A stretch of DNA of 64,000 nucleotides from an uncultured Hymenobacter sp. (lineage in GTDB: Bacteria > Bacteroidota > Bacteroidia > Cytophagales > Hymenobacteraceae), in the NCBI GenBank assembly GCA_913776615.1, contig CAJYPK010000010.1, forward strand, positions 62,001 to 126,000, read 5' to 3'. A model generated the notes under the pieces. The model was given only the letters and a program-made list of their open reading frames with translations. It was not told the origin of the DNA and ran no database searches. Both the position numbers and the translations under genes were made by a program. Shown here one piece after another: positions 43,145 through 53,083 of the stretch. Within the stretch, counting starts at the first letter, position 1. Each line of letters opens with the position of its first letter.

Positions 43145-45631
43145 ATGTGGGGACATATCGCCCTCTTTATCATCAAGTACCGGCAGTGGTTGCTGGGCCT
43201 GATTGCGCTCTTTACCGTGACCATGGCCTGGTTTGCCAAAGACGTGGAAATGACCTACGACTTTGCCCAGGTGGTGAGCCCGAAGGACCCCGACATGGTG
43301 TACTTCCAGCAGTTCAAAAAGACCTTCGGCGAGGATGGCAATATTCTCGTGCTGGGGATGCAGGACAGCTCGGTGTACCAGCTCGGGAAGTTCAATCAGC
43401 TGCACCAGCTCACCGATACCTTGGCTAAGGTGGAGGGCGTGAGCGGCGTGCTTGGTATTCCACGCCTCATTCAGATTGAGAAGGATACGGTGAACTCGAA
43501 GTTCGTAACCGCGCCCATCTTCAAGCAAGCCCCGCGCACGCAACACGAACTCGACTCGCTGATGCGGGTGGTGAACAGCATTGAGTTTTACAAGGGCCAG
43601 ATTATCGCCCCCCGCAGCGGGGCCACGCTGCTGGCCGTGACGCTCGACCCGGCCTACCTCAACTCCAACCGCCGACAGGCCGTGATGAACAACATCCTGG
43701 GCCACGCCGAGCGGTTTGAGAAGGTCACCGGCATCAAGATGCACTACGCGGGCCTGCCCTACGTGCGTGCCACGATGACGAGCAAGGTGGCCGGTGAGAT
43801 GAAATTCTTTGCCATCCTGGTGGTGGCCGTGATGGGCGTCACGCTGTTTATGTTCTTCCGCACGTGGTCGGCGGTGGTGTTTCCGCTGTTGGTGGTGATG
43901 TGCGTGATGATCTGTTGCGTGGGCAGCATCGTGCTGCTAGGGTATAAGATCAACCTGCTCACGGGGTTAATTCCTAGCATTCTGGTAGTTATCGGGGTGC
44001 CCAACTGCACCTACCTGCTCTCGCGCTACCACTACGACTACCGCAAATCGGGCAACCAGATCCTGGCCATGACGCGGGTAATCCGCAAAATCGGCCTCAT
44101 CACGCTCATGAACAACCTCACCACGGCCATCGGCTTCGTGGTGTTCACGTTCACTGACATTGCCATTCTCTACCAGTTTGGCATGGTGGCGACGATTAAT
44201 ATTTTCATCGCCTTCGCCATCAGCTTCATCATGATTCCGGCGGTATTTACCTACCTGCCGCCGCCCACCGAGAAGCAGTTGGAGCACCTCGATTCGAAGC
44301 CGCTGCTGGGCATTATTCACTTCCTCGACCACGTGGTGCTGCACCGCCGCGGTACGGTGTACCTGGCCGCGCTGGGCTTGCTGGTGATTGCCGGCCTCGG
44401 CATCCGCAAGATTGAGGCCGTGTCGTACATGGTCGATGACCTGCCCAAGTCGAGCACGGTGAATACCGATCTGGACTTCTTTCAGTCGCACTTCAGCGGG
44501 GTGATGCCGCTGGAATTCGTGGTGGATACGGGCAAGCCCAAGGGCCTGCTCAAGCTATCCAACTTGCAGAAAATCGACCAGTTTGAAAAGTTCCTGCGGG
44601 CCCAGCCCGAACTGTCGCCGCCCATCAGCATGGTCACGTTTATCAAGGCGGCGACCCAGGCTTTTTACAACGGCCAGCCCGAGTTTTACCGCCTGCCCAA
44701 CAACGACGACAAGAACTTCATTCTGAGCTACCTGGCTAATTCGCAGGGCGGGGCTACCACCAACGCCCCCGACTCAACTAAAACCACCGTAGCCCAGGGT
44801 ACGGCCGGCGCGTCCATGAACAAGCTGCTGCACAGCTTCGTGGATGAAAAATCGCAGAAAGCCCGCGTGAGCCTCAAAATTGCCGACATCGGCTCGCACA
44901 AGCTCGATACGCTGGTGGACCGCCGCATCGAGCCCGCCATGAAGCGCATCTTTGCCAACTCGGGCATGACGGTGCGCCGCACCGGCACCACGGTGATTTT
45001 CACCAAGGGCAACGAGTACGTGATCGGCACCCTGCGCGAGAGCCTGATGTGGGCCTTCGGGCTGGTGGCGGTGGTGGTACTGCTGCTGTTTCGCTCGGTG
45101 CGTACCATCTTCTACGCGCTCATCCCCAATATCTTCACGCTGGCCCTCACCGCGGGGATCATGGGCTATTTCGGCATTGCGCTCAAGCCCGCCACGGCGC
45201 TCATTTTTGTGATTGCGCTGGGTATCGACGGCGACAACTCCATTCACTTGCTGGCCAAGTTCCGGCAGGAAATGGCGATGGCGGGCCGCACCGTGACGGA
45301 GGCCATTACCAATACGATGGTGGAAGCCGGTACCAGCATGATTTACACCAGCATCGTGCTGTTCCTGGGCTTCAGCATCTTTGCCTTCAGCGAGTTTGGC
45401 GGTACCAAGGCGCTGGGGGTACTCATGGGGGCTTCGCTGCTGATAACCAACTTCTCCAACCTTGTGCTGCTACCCACGCTGCTCGTGACCTTTGAGCACG
45501 CCAAGGATGAGAAAATCCCCGGCAACGCGCCCATTCGCCACTACGACGAGAACTACCACGAGGAAGATGACGACATGGACCAGAACTTGCAGCGCCTAAG
45601 CGTAGAGCATTCCCGGACCAGAACGACTTAG
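43145..45631 (+). CDS. RND superfamily (MMPL-type) transporter
   Basis: The protein has 828 residues. Two repeated halves each have one N-terminal helix, a large periplasmic loop and five or six clustered helices. First half: helix near 12-30, loop to ~220, helices ~222-370 (FFAILVVAVMGVTLFMFFRTW; LLTGLIPSILVVIGVPNCTYLLSRYHYDYRKSG). Second half: helix near 405-420, loop to ~635, helices ~640-800 (LIFVIALGIDGDNSIHLLAKFRQEM). The pattern fits MMPL/sterol-sensing-type RND proteins that export lipids or hydrophobic compounds. No membrane-fusion or outer-membrane partner is adjacent. The C-terminal tail is cytoplasmic and acidic (HEEDDDMDQN). Confidence 0.88.
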   Translation: MWGHIALFIIKYRQWLLGLIALFTVTMAWFAKDVEMTYDFAQVVSPKDPDMVYFQQFKKTFGEDGNILVLGMQDSSVYQLGKFNQLHQLTDTLAKVEGVSGVLGIPRLIQIEKDTVNSKFVTAPIFKQAPRTQHELDSLMRVVNSIEFYKGQIIAPRSGATLLAVTLDPAYLNSNRRQAVMNNILGHAERFEKVTGIKMHYAGLPYVRATMTSKVAGEMKFFAILVVAVMGVTLFMFFRTWSAVVFPLLVVMCVMICCVGSIVLLGYKINLLTGLIPSILVVIGVPNCTYLLSRYHYDYRKSGNQILAMTRVIRKIGLITLMNNLTTAIGFVVFTFTDIAILYQFGMVATINIFIAFAISFIMIPAVFTYLPPPTEKQLEHLDSKPLLGIIHFLDHVVLHRRGTVYLAALGLLVIAGLGIRKIEAVSYMVDDLPKSSTVNTDLDFFQSHFSGVMPLEFVVDTGKPKGLLKLSNLQKIDQFEKFLRAQPELSPPISMVTFIKAATQAFYNGQPEFYRLPNNDDKNFILSYLANSQGGATTNAPDSTKTTVAQGTAGASMNKLLHSFVDEKSQKARVSLKIADIGSHKLDTLVDRRIEPAMKRIFANSGMTVRRTGTTVIFTKGNEYVIGTLRESLMWAFGLVAVVVLLLFRSVRTIFYALIPNIFTLALTAGIMGYFGIALKPATALIFVIALGIDGDNSIHLLAKFRQEMAMAGRTVTEAITNTMVEAGTSMIYTSIVLFLGFSIFAFSEFGGTKALGVLMGASLLITNFSNLVLLPTLLVTFEHAKDEKIPGNAPIRHYDENYHEEDDDMDQNLQRLSVEHSRTRTT

Positions 45632-45656
45632 ACTTGCCAGAATAAAAAGGAAAACC

Positions 45657-45756
45657 GTCATGCTCATCTGGCGTTCGCTTGCCGAAGCATCTTGCCTGTT
45701 CCATCTATGCAATGCAGCCAAGATGCTTCGGCAAGCGAACGCCAGGTGAGCATGAC
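45657..45756. repeat. Long palindromic repeat, GTCATGCT family (copy 2)
   Basis: Arms 45657-45694 and 45719-45756 are 38 bp with one mismatch, with a 24-nt loop. The end GTCATGCT and the inner CGAAGCATCTT agree with the palindromes at 33928 and 50229, while the middle of the arm differs. It follows the MMPL gene. Confidence 0.85.
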
Positions 45757-45775
45757 AAACGATTTTAGAGAAAAA

Positions 45776-45808
45776 GCTAACAGCTACTAGCTGACAGCTA
45801 ACAGCTTA
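45776..45808 (+). repeat. Short AGCTAACAGCT / AGCTGACAGCT tandem repeat before ileS
   Basis: The decamer-like units AGCTAACAGCT, AGCTGACAGCT and AGCTAACAGCT follow each other closely, ending 5 bp before the ileS ATG. The sequence is also partially self-complementary. Confidence 0.5.
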
Positions 45809-45813
45809 AATAA

Positions 45814-48800
45814 ATGACCTACCCCGAATACAAGCAGCCGCTCGACTACGCCAAGCTCGCCAACGAGGTGCGGGCCTACTGGGACGCCAACGGCATCTTC
45901 GAGAAGAGTGTGAGCAGCCGCGAGGGCCAGCCCACGTTCGTGTTTTACGAGGGCCCGCCCTCGGCCAATGGCCAGCCCGGCATCCACCACGTAATGGCGC
46001 GGGCGGTGAAAGACATCTTCTGCCGCTACCAGACGCAGCTCGGCAAGCAGGTGCCCCGCAAGGGCGGCTGGGATACCCACGGCCTGCCCATCGAGCTGCA
46101 AGTAGAGAAGGAGCTGGGTATCACCAAGGAGGATATCGGCCACAAAATCAGCGTCGAGGAATACAACCAGCGCTGCCGCGAAACCGTGATGCGCTACAAG
46201 GCGCAGTGGGACGAGCTGACCCAGCAAATGGGCTACTGGGTGGACCTCGATAACCCTTACATCACCTTCGAGCCCGAGTACATCGAGAGCTGCTGGGCGC
46301 TGCTCAAAAAGCTCTACGACAAGGGCTTCTTGTACAAAGGCTACACCATCCAGCCGTACTCGCCGGCCGCTGGCACCGGCCTCAGCTCGCACGAGCTGAA
46401 CCAGCCTGGCACGTACAAGGACGTGAAGGATACGACTATCGTGGCGCAGTTTAAGGTGGTGCGCGACGCGGCTTCGGAGAAATTGTTTGCTAGCGGTGGC
46501 GAAGGCAATACGTACATCCTAGCTTGGACGACTACGCCCTGGACGCTACCTGCTAACACGGGCCTAGCTGTTGGGAAAAACATTCCCTACGTGTTAGTTC
46601 GCACATTTAACCCCTACACTTCGGAGCCAATATCTATTGTTCTAGCCCGTGCCCTTGTTGATAAATATTTTATCAATATCAAATTTTCGAAATTTCTTGA
46701 GCAAATAGAAAATTATCCACTAGAAGTGGATAAGTTAGTCGAAGACTGGATTTTGCGCGGACGTCTCGGCATTACACCTGAGCAATTCGCAGCCTATCGA
46801 CAGCAGATATTGCCAAATGGTATAATTTATAAAAGGCCAATGCCTTTTGAGATTATAAATGAGTTCACCGGAGCCGACTTAGTAGGTATTCACTACGAGC
46901 GTCTGTTCGGCACTAAGGATGGTTTCCCGCATTTTGAAGGCGAAGAAAACGCTTTCCGCGTCATCCCCGGCGACTTCGTAACGACGGAAGATGGTACCGG
47001 CATCGTGCACATCTCGCCCACGTTTGGTGCGGATGACTTCCGAGTGGCGCAGCTCAACGGTATCCCCGCGCTACTCGTGCCTGATAAAGAAGACCTTAAT
47101 AAAAAGGTACCGATTGTAGACCGCACGGGCCGCTACGTGGCTGAAATGGGCGAGTTTGGTGGTCGCTGGGTAAAGAACTACGACGGCCACGACCAGAGCG
47201 GGGCCGACTATAAAACGCTGGACGAGAGCATCGCAATTCGTATGAAAGGTGCGGGTACAGCGTTCAAAGTTCAGAGTTACGAGCACACCTATCCGCACTG
47301 CTGGCGCACCGACAAGCCGGTGCTGTACTACCCGCTCGACTCGTGGTTTATCAAAACCACGGCCGTGAAGGACCGCCTCATCGAGCTCAATAAAACCATC
47401 AACTGGAAGCCCGAAAGCACCGGTACCGGCCGCTTCGGCAACTGGCTCGAAAACCTGGTGGACTGGAACCTCAGCCGCTCGCGCTACTGGGGCACGCCGC
47501 TGCCCATCTGGCGCACCCAGGACCGCACCGAGGAAATCTGCATCGGCAGCGTCGCCGAGCTGAAGGCGGAGATTGACAAGGCCGTCGCGGCCGAAATCAT
47601 GACTCACAACCCCTACGCCAACGGGGAAAAAATCGACCTGCACCGCCCGTACGTCGATGATATTTTCCTGGTCTCGCCCAGCGGCCAGCCCATGTTCCGC
47701 GAGCCCGACCTCATCGACGTATGGTTTGACTCGGGCGCGGTGCCGTACGCGCAGTGGCACTACCCGTTTGAAAATCAAGAGATTTTCAAAAAGAACTTTC
47801 CCGCCGACTTCATCGCCGAAGGCGTGGACCAAACGCGCGGCTGGTTCTTCACCCTGCACGCGCTGGCCGTGATGCTGGAAGATTCGGTAGCTTTCAAAAA
47901 CGTGATTGCCAATGGCTTGGTGCTGGATAAAAACGGCAACAAGATGAGCAAGCGCCTCGGCAACGCCGTGGATCCGTTCGCCACCATCGCGCAGTTCGGC
48001 CCCGACGCCACCCGCTGGTACATGATTTCGAACGCCCCGCCGTGGGACAACCTCAAGTTCGACCAGGCAGGCATTACGGAAGTGCAGCGTAAGTTTTTCG
48101 GGACGCTCTTCAATACGTATTCGTTTTTCACGCTGTACGCCAACCTCGACGGCTTCCAGGTGCGCGAGTTTGATCTCGTACCGGTGAGCGAGCGCACCGA
48201 GCTTGATCGCTGGATTCTAAGCAAGCTACAATCGCTGATTGCGGAGGTGCGTGGTCATCTGGACAATTACGACCCCACGAAGGCCGCCCGTGCCATCCAA
48301 GAGTTTACCACCGACCAGCTTTCTAACTGGTACGTGCGCCTTTCGCGCCGCCGCTTCTGGAAAGGTGAGCTAACGACCGACAAAAAAGCCGCTTACGAAA
48401 CGCTGCACCAGTGCCTACTAGGGGTGGCGCAGCTGATGGCGCCTATCGCGCCCTTCTTCGCCGACTGGCTGTATCAGAACATGACGCAGCACCTTCGGGC
48501 CGAGGCATTAGAAAAAAATACGCCCCTGGCCCCCGAGTCAGTGCATCTAACCCTATTGGCCCAGGCCCAGGAGCAACTCATCGACAAGGCGCTGGAAGAG
48601 CGCATGGAGCTGGCCCAGCGCATCAGCTCGCTCACGCACTCGTTGCGCAAGAAGTCGGTGCTGAAAGTGCGCCAGCCTTTGCAGCGCATCCTGGTGCCGG
48701 TGCTGAATGAGACGACCAAGGAGCAGGTTGGCAAGGTCGAAGACCTGATTTGTGCCGAGGTCAACGTGAAGCACGTGGAGTTTCTGGACGACACGAGCGG

Positions 48801-49341
48801 CGTACTGGTGAAGTCGGTGAAGCCTAATTTCAAGCGCCTGGGCCAAGTCTACGGCCCGCGGTTGAAGGCCGTGGGTGCCCGCATCCAAACCCTGACCGCC
48901 GACGAGCTCAGCCAGCTGGAAAAGCAGGGTGAGCTAGCCGTGGAGGTGGAGGGCGAGCCCCTCACGCTGCACCTCGATGAGGTGGAAATCCGCACCCAGG
49001 ACCTGCCCGGCTGGCTGGTAGCTACCGACGGCCCGCTCACCGTGGCCCTCGACGTGACGCTCACCGAAGAGCTGCGCCAGGAAGGTCTGGCCCGCGAGCT
49101 CGTCAATCGCCTCCAGAACCTGCGTAAAGACTCGGGCCTCGAAGTGCAGGACCGCATCAACGTGCAGCTGGCCGATAGTGCGCCCGCCGAGCTGCAAGCC
49201 GCCGTGGCCGCGTTTGGCGACTACATCCGCGAGGAGGTGCAGGCCCAGCGCCTGGCCTTCGTGCCCGAGGTAGCGGGTGGCGCGGTACTGGAATTCGATG
49301 ACTTCTCGGTGCCCGCCAAAGTAGAAGTAGTAACTGCTTGA
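45814..49341 (+). CDS. ileS: Isoleucine-tRNA ligase
   Basis: The length, 1175 residues, fits the long Bacteroidota type. The class I HIGH-like motif is GQPGIHHVMAR, the KMSKS motif is KNGNKMSKRLGN, and PYTEVIWT-like GNTYILAWTTTPWTLPANTGLAVG marks the CP1 editing domain. RSRYWGTPLPIW is the family-typical core. The C-terminal anticodon domain and extension are complete. A segment of the editing domain, roughly 46580-46870 (residues ~256-352), is clearly AT-rich and carries an unusual sequence (VDKYFINIKFSKFLEQIENY), while the flanks are GC-rich; the codon shift fades out near 47250. It suggests a recombined patch. The frame is unbroken and all catalytic motifs remain. Confidence 0.96.
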   Translation: MTYPEYKQPLDYAKLANEVRAYWDANGIFEKSVSSREGQPTFVFYEGPPSANGQPGIHHVMARAVKDIFCRYQTQLGKQVPRKGGWDTHGLPIELQVEKELGITKEDIGHKISVEEYNQRCRETVMRYKAQWDELTQQMGYWVDLDNPYITFEPEYIESCWALLKKLYDKGFLYKGYTIQPYSPAAGTGLSSHELNQPGTYKDVKDTTIVAQFKVVRDAASEKLFASGGEGNTYILAWTTTPWTLPANTGLAVGKNIPYVLVRTFNPYTSEPISIVLARALVDKYFINIKFSKFLEQIENYPLEVDKLVEDWILRGRLGITPEQFAAYRQQILPNGIIYKRPMPFEIINEFTGADLVGIHYERLFGTKDGFPHFEGEENAFRVIPGDFVTTEDGTGIVHISPTFGADDFRVAQLNGIPALLVPDKEDLNKKVPIVDRTGRYVAEMGEFGGRWVKNYDGHDQSGADYKTLDESIAIRMKGAGTAFKVQSYEHTYPHCWRTDKPVLYYPLDSWFIKTTAVKDRLIELNKTINWKPESTGTGRFGNWLENLVDWNLSRSRYWGTPLPIWRTQDRTEEICIGSVAELKAEIDKAVAAEIMTHNPYANGEKIDLHRPYVDDIFLVSPSGQPMFREPDLIDVWFDSGAVPYAQWHYPFENQEIFKKNFPADFIAEGVDQTRGWFFTLHALAVMLEDSVAFKNVIANGLVLDKNGNKMSKRLGNAVDPFATIAQFGPDATRWYMISNAPPWDNLKFDQAGITEVQRKFFGTLFNTYSFFTLYANLDGFQVREFDLVPVSERTELDRWILSKLQSLIAEVRGHLDNYDPTKAARAIQEFTTDQLSNWYVRLSRRRFWKGELTTDKKAAYETLHQCLLGVAQLMAPIAPFFADWLYQNMTQHLRAEALEKNTPLAPESVHLTLLAQAQEQLIDKALEERMELAQRISSLTHSLRKKSVLKVRQPLQRILVPVLNETTKEQVGKVEDLICAEVNVKHVEFLDDTSGVLVKSVKPNFKRLGQVYGPRLKAVGARIQTLTADELSQLEKQGELAVEVEGEPLTLHLDEVEIRTQDLPGWLVATDGPLTVALDVTLTEELRQEGLARELVNRLQNLRKDSGLEVQDRINVQLADSAPAELQAAVAAFGDYIREEVQAQRLAFVPEVAGGAVLEFDDFSVPAKVEVVTA

Positions 49342-49350
49342 TTGTGAGTA

Positions 49351-49383
49351 GCCCGGTCGTGCCCGTCGGCGCGGCCGGGTTTT
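49351..49383 (+). terminator. Terminator after ileS
   Basis: GCCCGGTCG pairs with CGGCCGGGT across a GC-rich loop, followed by TTTT. One G-T pair in the stem. It lies 10 bp after the ileS stop codon. Confidence 0.6.
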
Positions 49384-49475
49384 CCGGCGCACAACGCCCG
49401 GCGCAAGCCGTTTTCAAAGGTTCTGAAGCCTGATAATTCAGTATAAAACAGTACAAAGTAACTTGAGTTTCACTA

Positions 49476-50159
49476 GTGCAGCCTGATTCGCCCGAAGCCT
49501 CTTTCTCCCAGCCCCTGCGCTACCCGGCGCGGCGCGGCAGCGTCCTGCCCTTCTTTCTGCTAGCCCTGCTGATTATTGGTATCGACCAGCTTTCCAAATA
49601 CTTGGTGCATAAGCACATGCAGCCGGGGCTGGCGGGCGAGATTCCGCTGCTTGGCAATTGGTTTAAGCTGCACTACACCCTGAACCCCGGCATGGCCTTC
49701 GGCGTGGAGCTGCTGCCGCCGCCCTACGGTAAGCTGCTGCTCACGGCGTTTCGCATTCTGGCGGCGGGCGGCATCAGCTACTACATGGTGTACTTGTGGC
49801 GGCACCGGGCGGCGGCGGGCTTCATTGCCTGCATGGCGCTCATCCTGGGCGGGGCCGTGGGCAACGTGATTGACTCCATCTTCTACGGTGTCATTTACCA
49901 CAATGCGCCGTTTGGCTCGCCTACGCCGTGGTTTTTCGGGCAGGTTATCGATATGATCTACGTGGATATCTACGAAGGTTTCCTGCCCGCCTCCTGGCCG
50001 CTTATCGGGGGCAAATACATGTCGCTCTGGCCGATTTTCAACCTCGCCGATTCGTCCATCTTTATTGGCGTAGCGCTCATCCTGCTGCTGCAAGGCCGCT
50101 TCTTCAAGCAGACCGAGCAGAATACGGCCGCCGCCGCGCCGGCCTCGGAGCCTGCCTAA
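49476..50159 (+). CDS. lspA: Lipoprotein signal peptidase (signal peptidase II)
   Basis: The ~227-residue protein starts with GTG at 49476; no ATG lies before the first helix. Four membrane helices are visible (FFLLALLIIGIDQLSKYLV; LLLTAFRILAAGGISYYMVYL; AGFIACMALILGGAVGNVIDS; SSIFIGVALILLLQGRF). The two catalytic Asp residues are in GNVIDSIFYG and FNLADSSI. It removes signal peptides from prolipoproteins at the inner membrane, for example from the lipoprotein encoded at 35257. The N-terminal ~20 residues before the first helix are extra and variable. ileS and lspA are neighbours in many bacteria, which supports the assignment. Confidence 0.95.
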   Translation: MQPDSPEASFSQPLRYPARRGSVLPFFLLALLIIGIDQLSKYLVHKHMQPGLAGEIPLLGNWFKLHYTLNPGMAFGVELLPPPYGKLLLTAFRILAAGGISYYMVYLWRHRAAAGFIACMALILGGAVGNVIDSIFYGVIYHNAPFGSPTPWFFGQVIDMIYVDIYEGFLPASWPLIGGKYMSLWPIFNLADSSIFIGVALILLLQGRFFKQTEQNTAAAAPASEPA

Positions 50160-50228
50160 TTACCGCCCGTTGGCTGGCCTCGCCCGAAGATGGCCCGCCG
50201 CGCTAGCCTAGCCACCTGCGCCCGCCTA

Positions 50229-50321
50229 AACGTCTGTCATGCTGAGCTCGCGAAGCATCTTATCACGCCCAGCCTGGGCCGACTAGATAAGACGCCTCGC
50301 TAGCCCAGCATGACAGACGTT
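50229..50321. repeat. Long palindromic repeat, GTCATGCTGAGC family (copy 3)
   Basis: Arms 50229-50264 and 50286-50321 are 36 bp with four mismatches. The ends carry AACGTCTGTCATGCTG and the inner part CGAAGCATCTTATC. It lies between lspA and the ABC ATPase gene. Confidence 0.85.
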
Positions 50322-50353
50322 TTATTTTGTAGTTTGCCGCTAAATCCTGTCCC

Positions 50354-52153
50354 ATGCCTTTACTCACCGTCGAAAACCTGACCGTCGATTTTCACTCGCA
50401 GCGCGGCCACACCCGCGCCGTGGCCGGCGTGTCGCTGGCGGTGAATAGGGGAGAGGTCGTCGCCATCGTGGGCGAGTCGGGCTCGGGCAAGTCGGTAACC
50501 TCGCTGGCCCTGCTCGGGCTACTGGCCAAGCCCGCCGCCCGCATCGAAAGCGGCACGGCCCGCTTCGAATCGGAAAAGCTGGGCGAGGTTGATTTGCTCC
50601 GATTGTCCGAAGAAGAATTGCAGCAGGTGCGCGGCAACGACATCAGCATGATTTTTCAGGAGCCGATGACTTCCCTGAATCCCGTGTTGACTTGCGGCTA
50701 CCAGGTAGTAGAAGCGCTATTATTACATACAAAGCTGAATAAGCAGGAAGCCGAGGCGCGCACCATCAAGCTATTCACCGAAGCGCAATTGCCGCGCCCG
50801 GCGCAAATCTTCAAAAGCTACCCGCACGAAATCAGCGGTGGGCAGAAGCAGCGCGTGATGATCGCCATGGCCATGGCCTGCCGCCCGGCCCTGCTCATTG
50901 CCGACGAGCCCACCACGGCGCTCGACGTGACGGTGCAGGCGCGCATCTTGCAACTCATCCGCGACCTGCGCCGCGAGCACGGAACGGCCGTCCTCTTCAT
51001 CACCCACGACCTCGGCGTGGTGGCCGAGATTGCCGACCGCATCCTGGTGATGTACCGGGGCCGGGTAGTGGAGCAAGGGCCGGTGCTCGACATTTTCACC
51101 AAGCCGCAGCATCCGTACACCAAGGGGTTGCTGGCCTGTCGGCCGCACCTGTCCATTGGCAAGGCGCGGCTGCCCGTGGTGGCCGACTTCATGGCCGTCG
51201 ATGCGGCGGGCAATCTGGTGGCGCGGGCCGGTGGGGGAGGGGAGGAGGCTCTAAAAATGCCCCTCGCGCAGTTACGGAGTAATTCTGAGACTTCCAAAAC
51301 GTTCCCCGTGGAACAAAATCCATGTTCCACGGCCGTAAAGCCTCTGCTTCAGGTCGAAAACCTGCGCGTGTACTTCCCCATCCGCAAGGGATTTTTTGCC
51401 CGCACCACGGACTTCGTCAAGGCGGTGGATGACGTGAGCTTCACCATCTACCCCGGGGAGACGGTGGGGCTGGTCGGCGAGTCGGGCTGCGGCAAGACCA
51501 CGCTGGGCCGCACCCTGCTGCGCCTCACGGAACCAACGGCCGGCCGCATCCTGTTTGAAGGCACCGACCTGGCGGCGCTATCGGCCGGCGAGCTGCGGCA
51601 CCGGCGGCGCGAATTTCAGCTGGTGTTCCAAGACCCCTACGCGGCGCTGAACCCGATGCTCACCGTGGGCGAGGCCATCCTGGAACCCCTGCGGGTACAC
51701 GGGGTGGGCGGCACGCGGGCCGAGCAGAAGGCGCGGGTGCGCGAGCTGCTCCGCACGGTGGGGCTGAGCGAGGATGCCGAGCAGCGCTACCCGCACGAGT
51801 TCAGCGGGGGGCAGCGGCAGCGCATTTGCATTGCGCGGGCGCTGGCCCTGCGGCCCAAGCTCATCGTATGCGACGAGTCGGTGTCGGCGCTCGACGTGAG
51901 CGTGCAGGCGCAGGTGCTCAACCTGCTCAACGACCTCAAGCGCGACCTGGGCATCACGTACCTGTTTATCACGCACGACCTGTCGGTGGCCCGCTTCATG
52001 AGCGACCGCCTGCTGGTGATGAGCCAGGGCCGCATCGTGGAAAGCGGCCCGGCTGCCGAGGTGTACGCCCGGCCGCAAAACCCGTACACGCAGCAGTTGC
52101 TAGCCGCCATCCCCAGCGACGACCCCGCCCGCATTGCGGCGCGGGTAGCGTAG
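50354..52153 (+). CDS. Peptide/nickel-type ABC transporter ATPase, two fused ATP-binding domains
   Basis: The 599-residue protein joins a DppD-like and a DppF-like half. First half: Walker A GESGSGKS, signature SGGQKQR, Walker [13 protein letters not shown]. Second half: Walker A GESGCGKT, signature SGGQRQR, Walker [13 protein letters not shown]. Each half is followed by an oligopeptide-type C-terminal segment ([28 protein letters not shown]). Such fused ATPases energise uptake of di/oligopeptides or glutathione; the permease and binding-protein genes are not adjacent. The linker between halves (about residues 310-330) is encoded by a DNA inverted repeat at 51306-51332. Confidence 0.93.
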   Translation: MPLLTVENLTVDFHSQRGHTRAVAGVSLAVNRGEVVAIVGESGSGKSVTSLALLGLLAKPAARIESGTARFESEKLGEVDLLRLSEEELQQVRGNDISMIFQEPMTSLNPVLTCGYQVVEALLLHTKLNKQEAEARTIKLFTEAQLPRPAQIFKSYPHEISGGQKQRVMIAMAMACRPALLIADEPTTALDVTVQARILQLIRDLRREHGTAVLFITHDLGVVAEIADRILVMYRGRVVEQGPVLDIFTKPQHPYTKGLLACRPHLSIGKARLPVVADFMAVDAAGNLVARAGGGGEEALKMPLAQLRSNSETSKTFPVEQNPCSTAVKPLLQVENLRVYFPIRKGFFARTTDFVKAVDDVSFTIYPGETVGLVGESGCGKTTLGRTLLRLTEPTAGRILFEGTDLAALSAGELRHRRREFQLVFQDPYAALNPMLTVGEAILEPLRVHGVGGTRAEQKARVRELLRTVGLSEDAEQRYPHEFSGGQRQRICIARALALRPKLIVCDESVSALDVSVQAQVLNLLNDLKRDLGITYLFITHDLSVARFMSDRLLVMSQGRIVESGPAAEVYARPQNPYTQQLLAAIPSDDPARIAARVA

Positions 52154-52275
52154 TAAGCAGGAGGGCCACTCCGCTTCGCGTGAGGAGGGCTAGCCGCCAA
52201 GCCAAGCACTTCTGCACTTCAAGCTGGCTCGCCGCCCGTCAAGCGGAGTATCACTCCTTTTACTAGATTCGCTCT

Positions 52276-53043
52276 GTGCATTTCATCTACCCCTGCCTGC
52301 CCTATTACCCGCGCACCGTCGACCCGCTGTGGGCGCCAGAGTACGAGTGGGCGCAAGCGCAGGGGCTGGCCACCGGGCTAGTTGATCTGGACAACGATAA
52401 GATCTGGCTATCAACCCCAGCCCAACCGACGCGAGCCATCTACCGCGGCTGGATGCTGACGGCTACTGAATACGAGCGGCTGGCCCAACTGCTACCCCTG
52501 GCAATAACTCTGGCCGAATACCTTGCCTCGCACCACGCCACCGGCTGGTACGAGGCTGTGGCGGCCTACACTTTCCCTAGTTGCTTTCTGACGGAGCCCG
52601 CCCCGCTGAATTTTGCCGCTGGCCGGCGCTACTTCGTGAAAAGCCTGGTAAAATCGTTCGGCGCCGACTCGGTGCTGACGAGCCCGGAGCAGCTGGCCAG
52701 CTTCTGGCAGCGGCATGAGTTGCCAGCCGGCACGCCGCTTTTCGTGCGCAGTTTCGCGGAGTTGCAGCCCGACTCAGAGCGCCGTTTCTTCGTGGTGGGT
52801 GGGCAGGTTTTCGGAGCTAGCGGCGCGGCGTTGCCCGAGATACTTCGGGCGGCGGTGCTGGCCCTCGAGCCGCGGCTATTCTACTCGTTCGATGTGGCTG
52901 AAACGGTAGCGGGCCAGCCAGTGTTAGTGGAAGTGGGCGACGGCCAGGTATCGGACCTGAAGGAGTGGACGGTGGTTGAGTTTGGCAACCGCGTACTGCT
53001 TGCGTTGGCTTTAACCAACGCTAAACACTGCGCCGTAAAATAG
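52276..53043 (+). CDS. ATP-grasp domain protein (putative)
   Basis: The 255-residue protein starts with GTG at 52276 (MHFIYPCLPYYPRTVDPLWAP). The order of elements fits small ATP-grasp proteins of the DUF4343 kind: an N-terminal Rossmann-like part, then RRYFVKSLVKSFGADSVLTSPEQL as ATP-binding strand with Lys, PLFVRSFAELQPDSERRFFVVGGQVFGASG, and the metal-binding VLVEVGDGQVSDLKEW at the C terminus. Substrate unknown. The 122-bp gap before it contains an inverted repeat ACTCCGCTT (52168) / AAGCGGAGT (52241). Confidence 0.7.
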   Translation: MHFIYPCLPYYPRTVDPLWAPEYEWAQAQGLATGLVDLDNDKIWLSTPAQPTRAIYRGWMLTATEYERLAQLLPLAITLAEYLASHHATGWYEAVAAYTFPSCFLTEPAPLNFAAGRRYFVKSLVKSFGADSVLTSPEQLASFWQRHELPAGTPLFVRSFAELQPDSERRFFVVGGQVFGASGAALPEILRAAVLALEPRLFYSFDVAETVAGQPVLVEVGDGQVSDLKEWTVVEFGNRVLLALALTNAKHCAVK

Positions 53044-53083
53044 CGTTGAATTTTTGGGGGCGAATAGCTGCCCTGACCCACTG

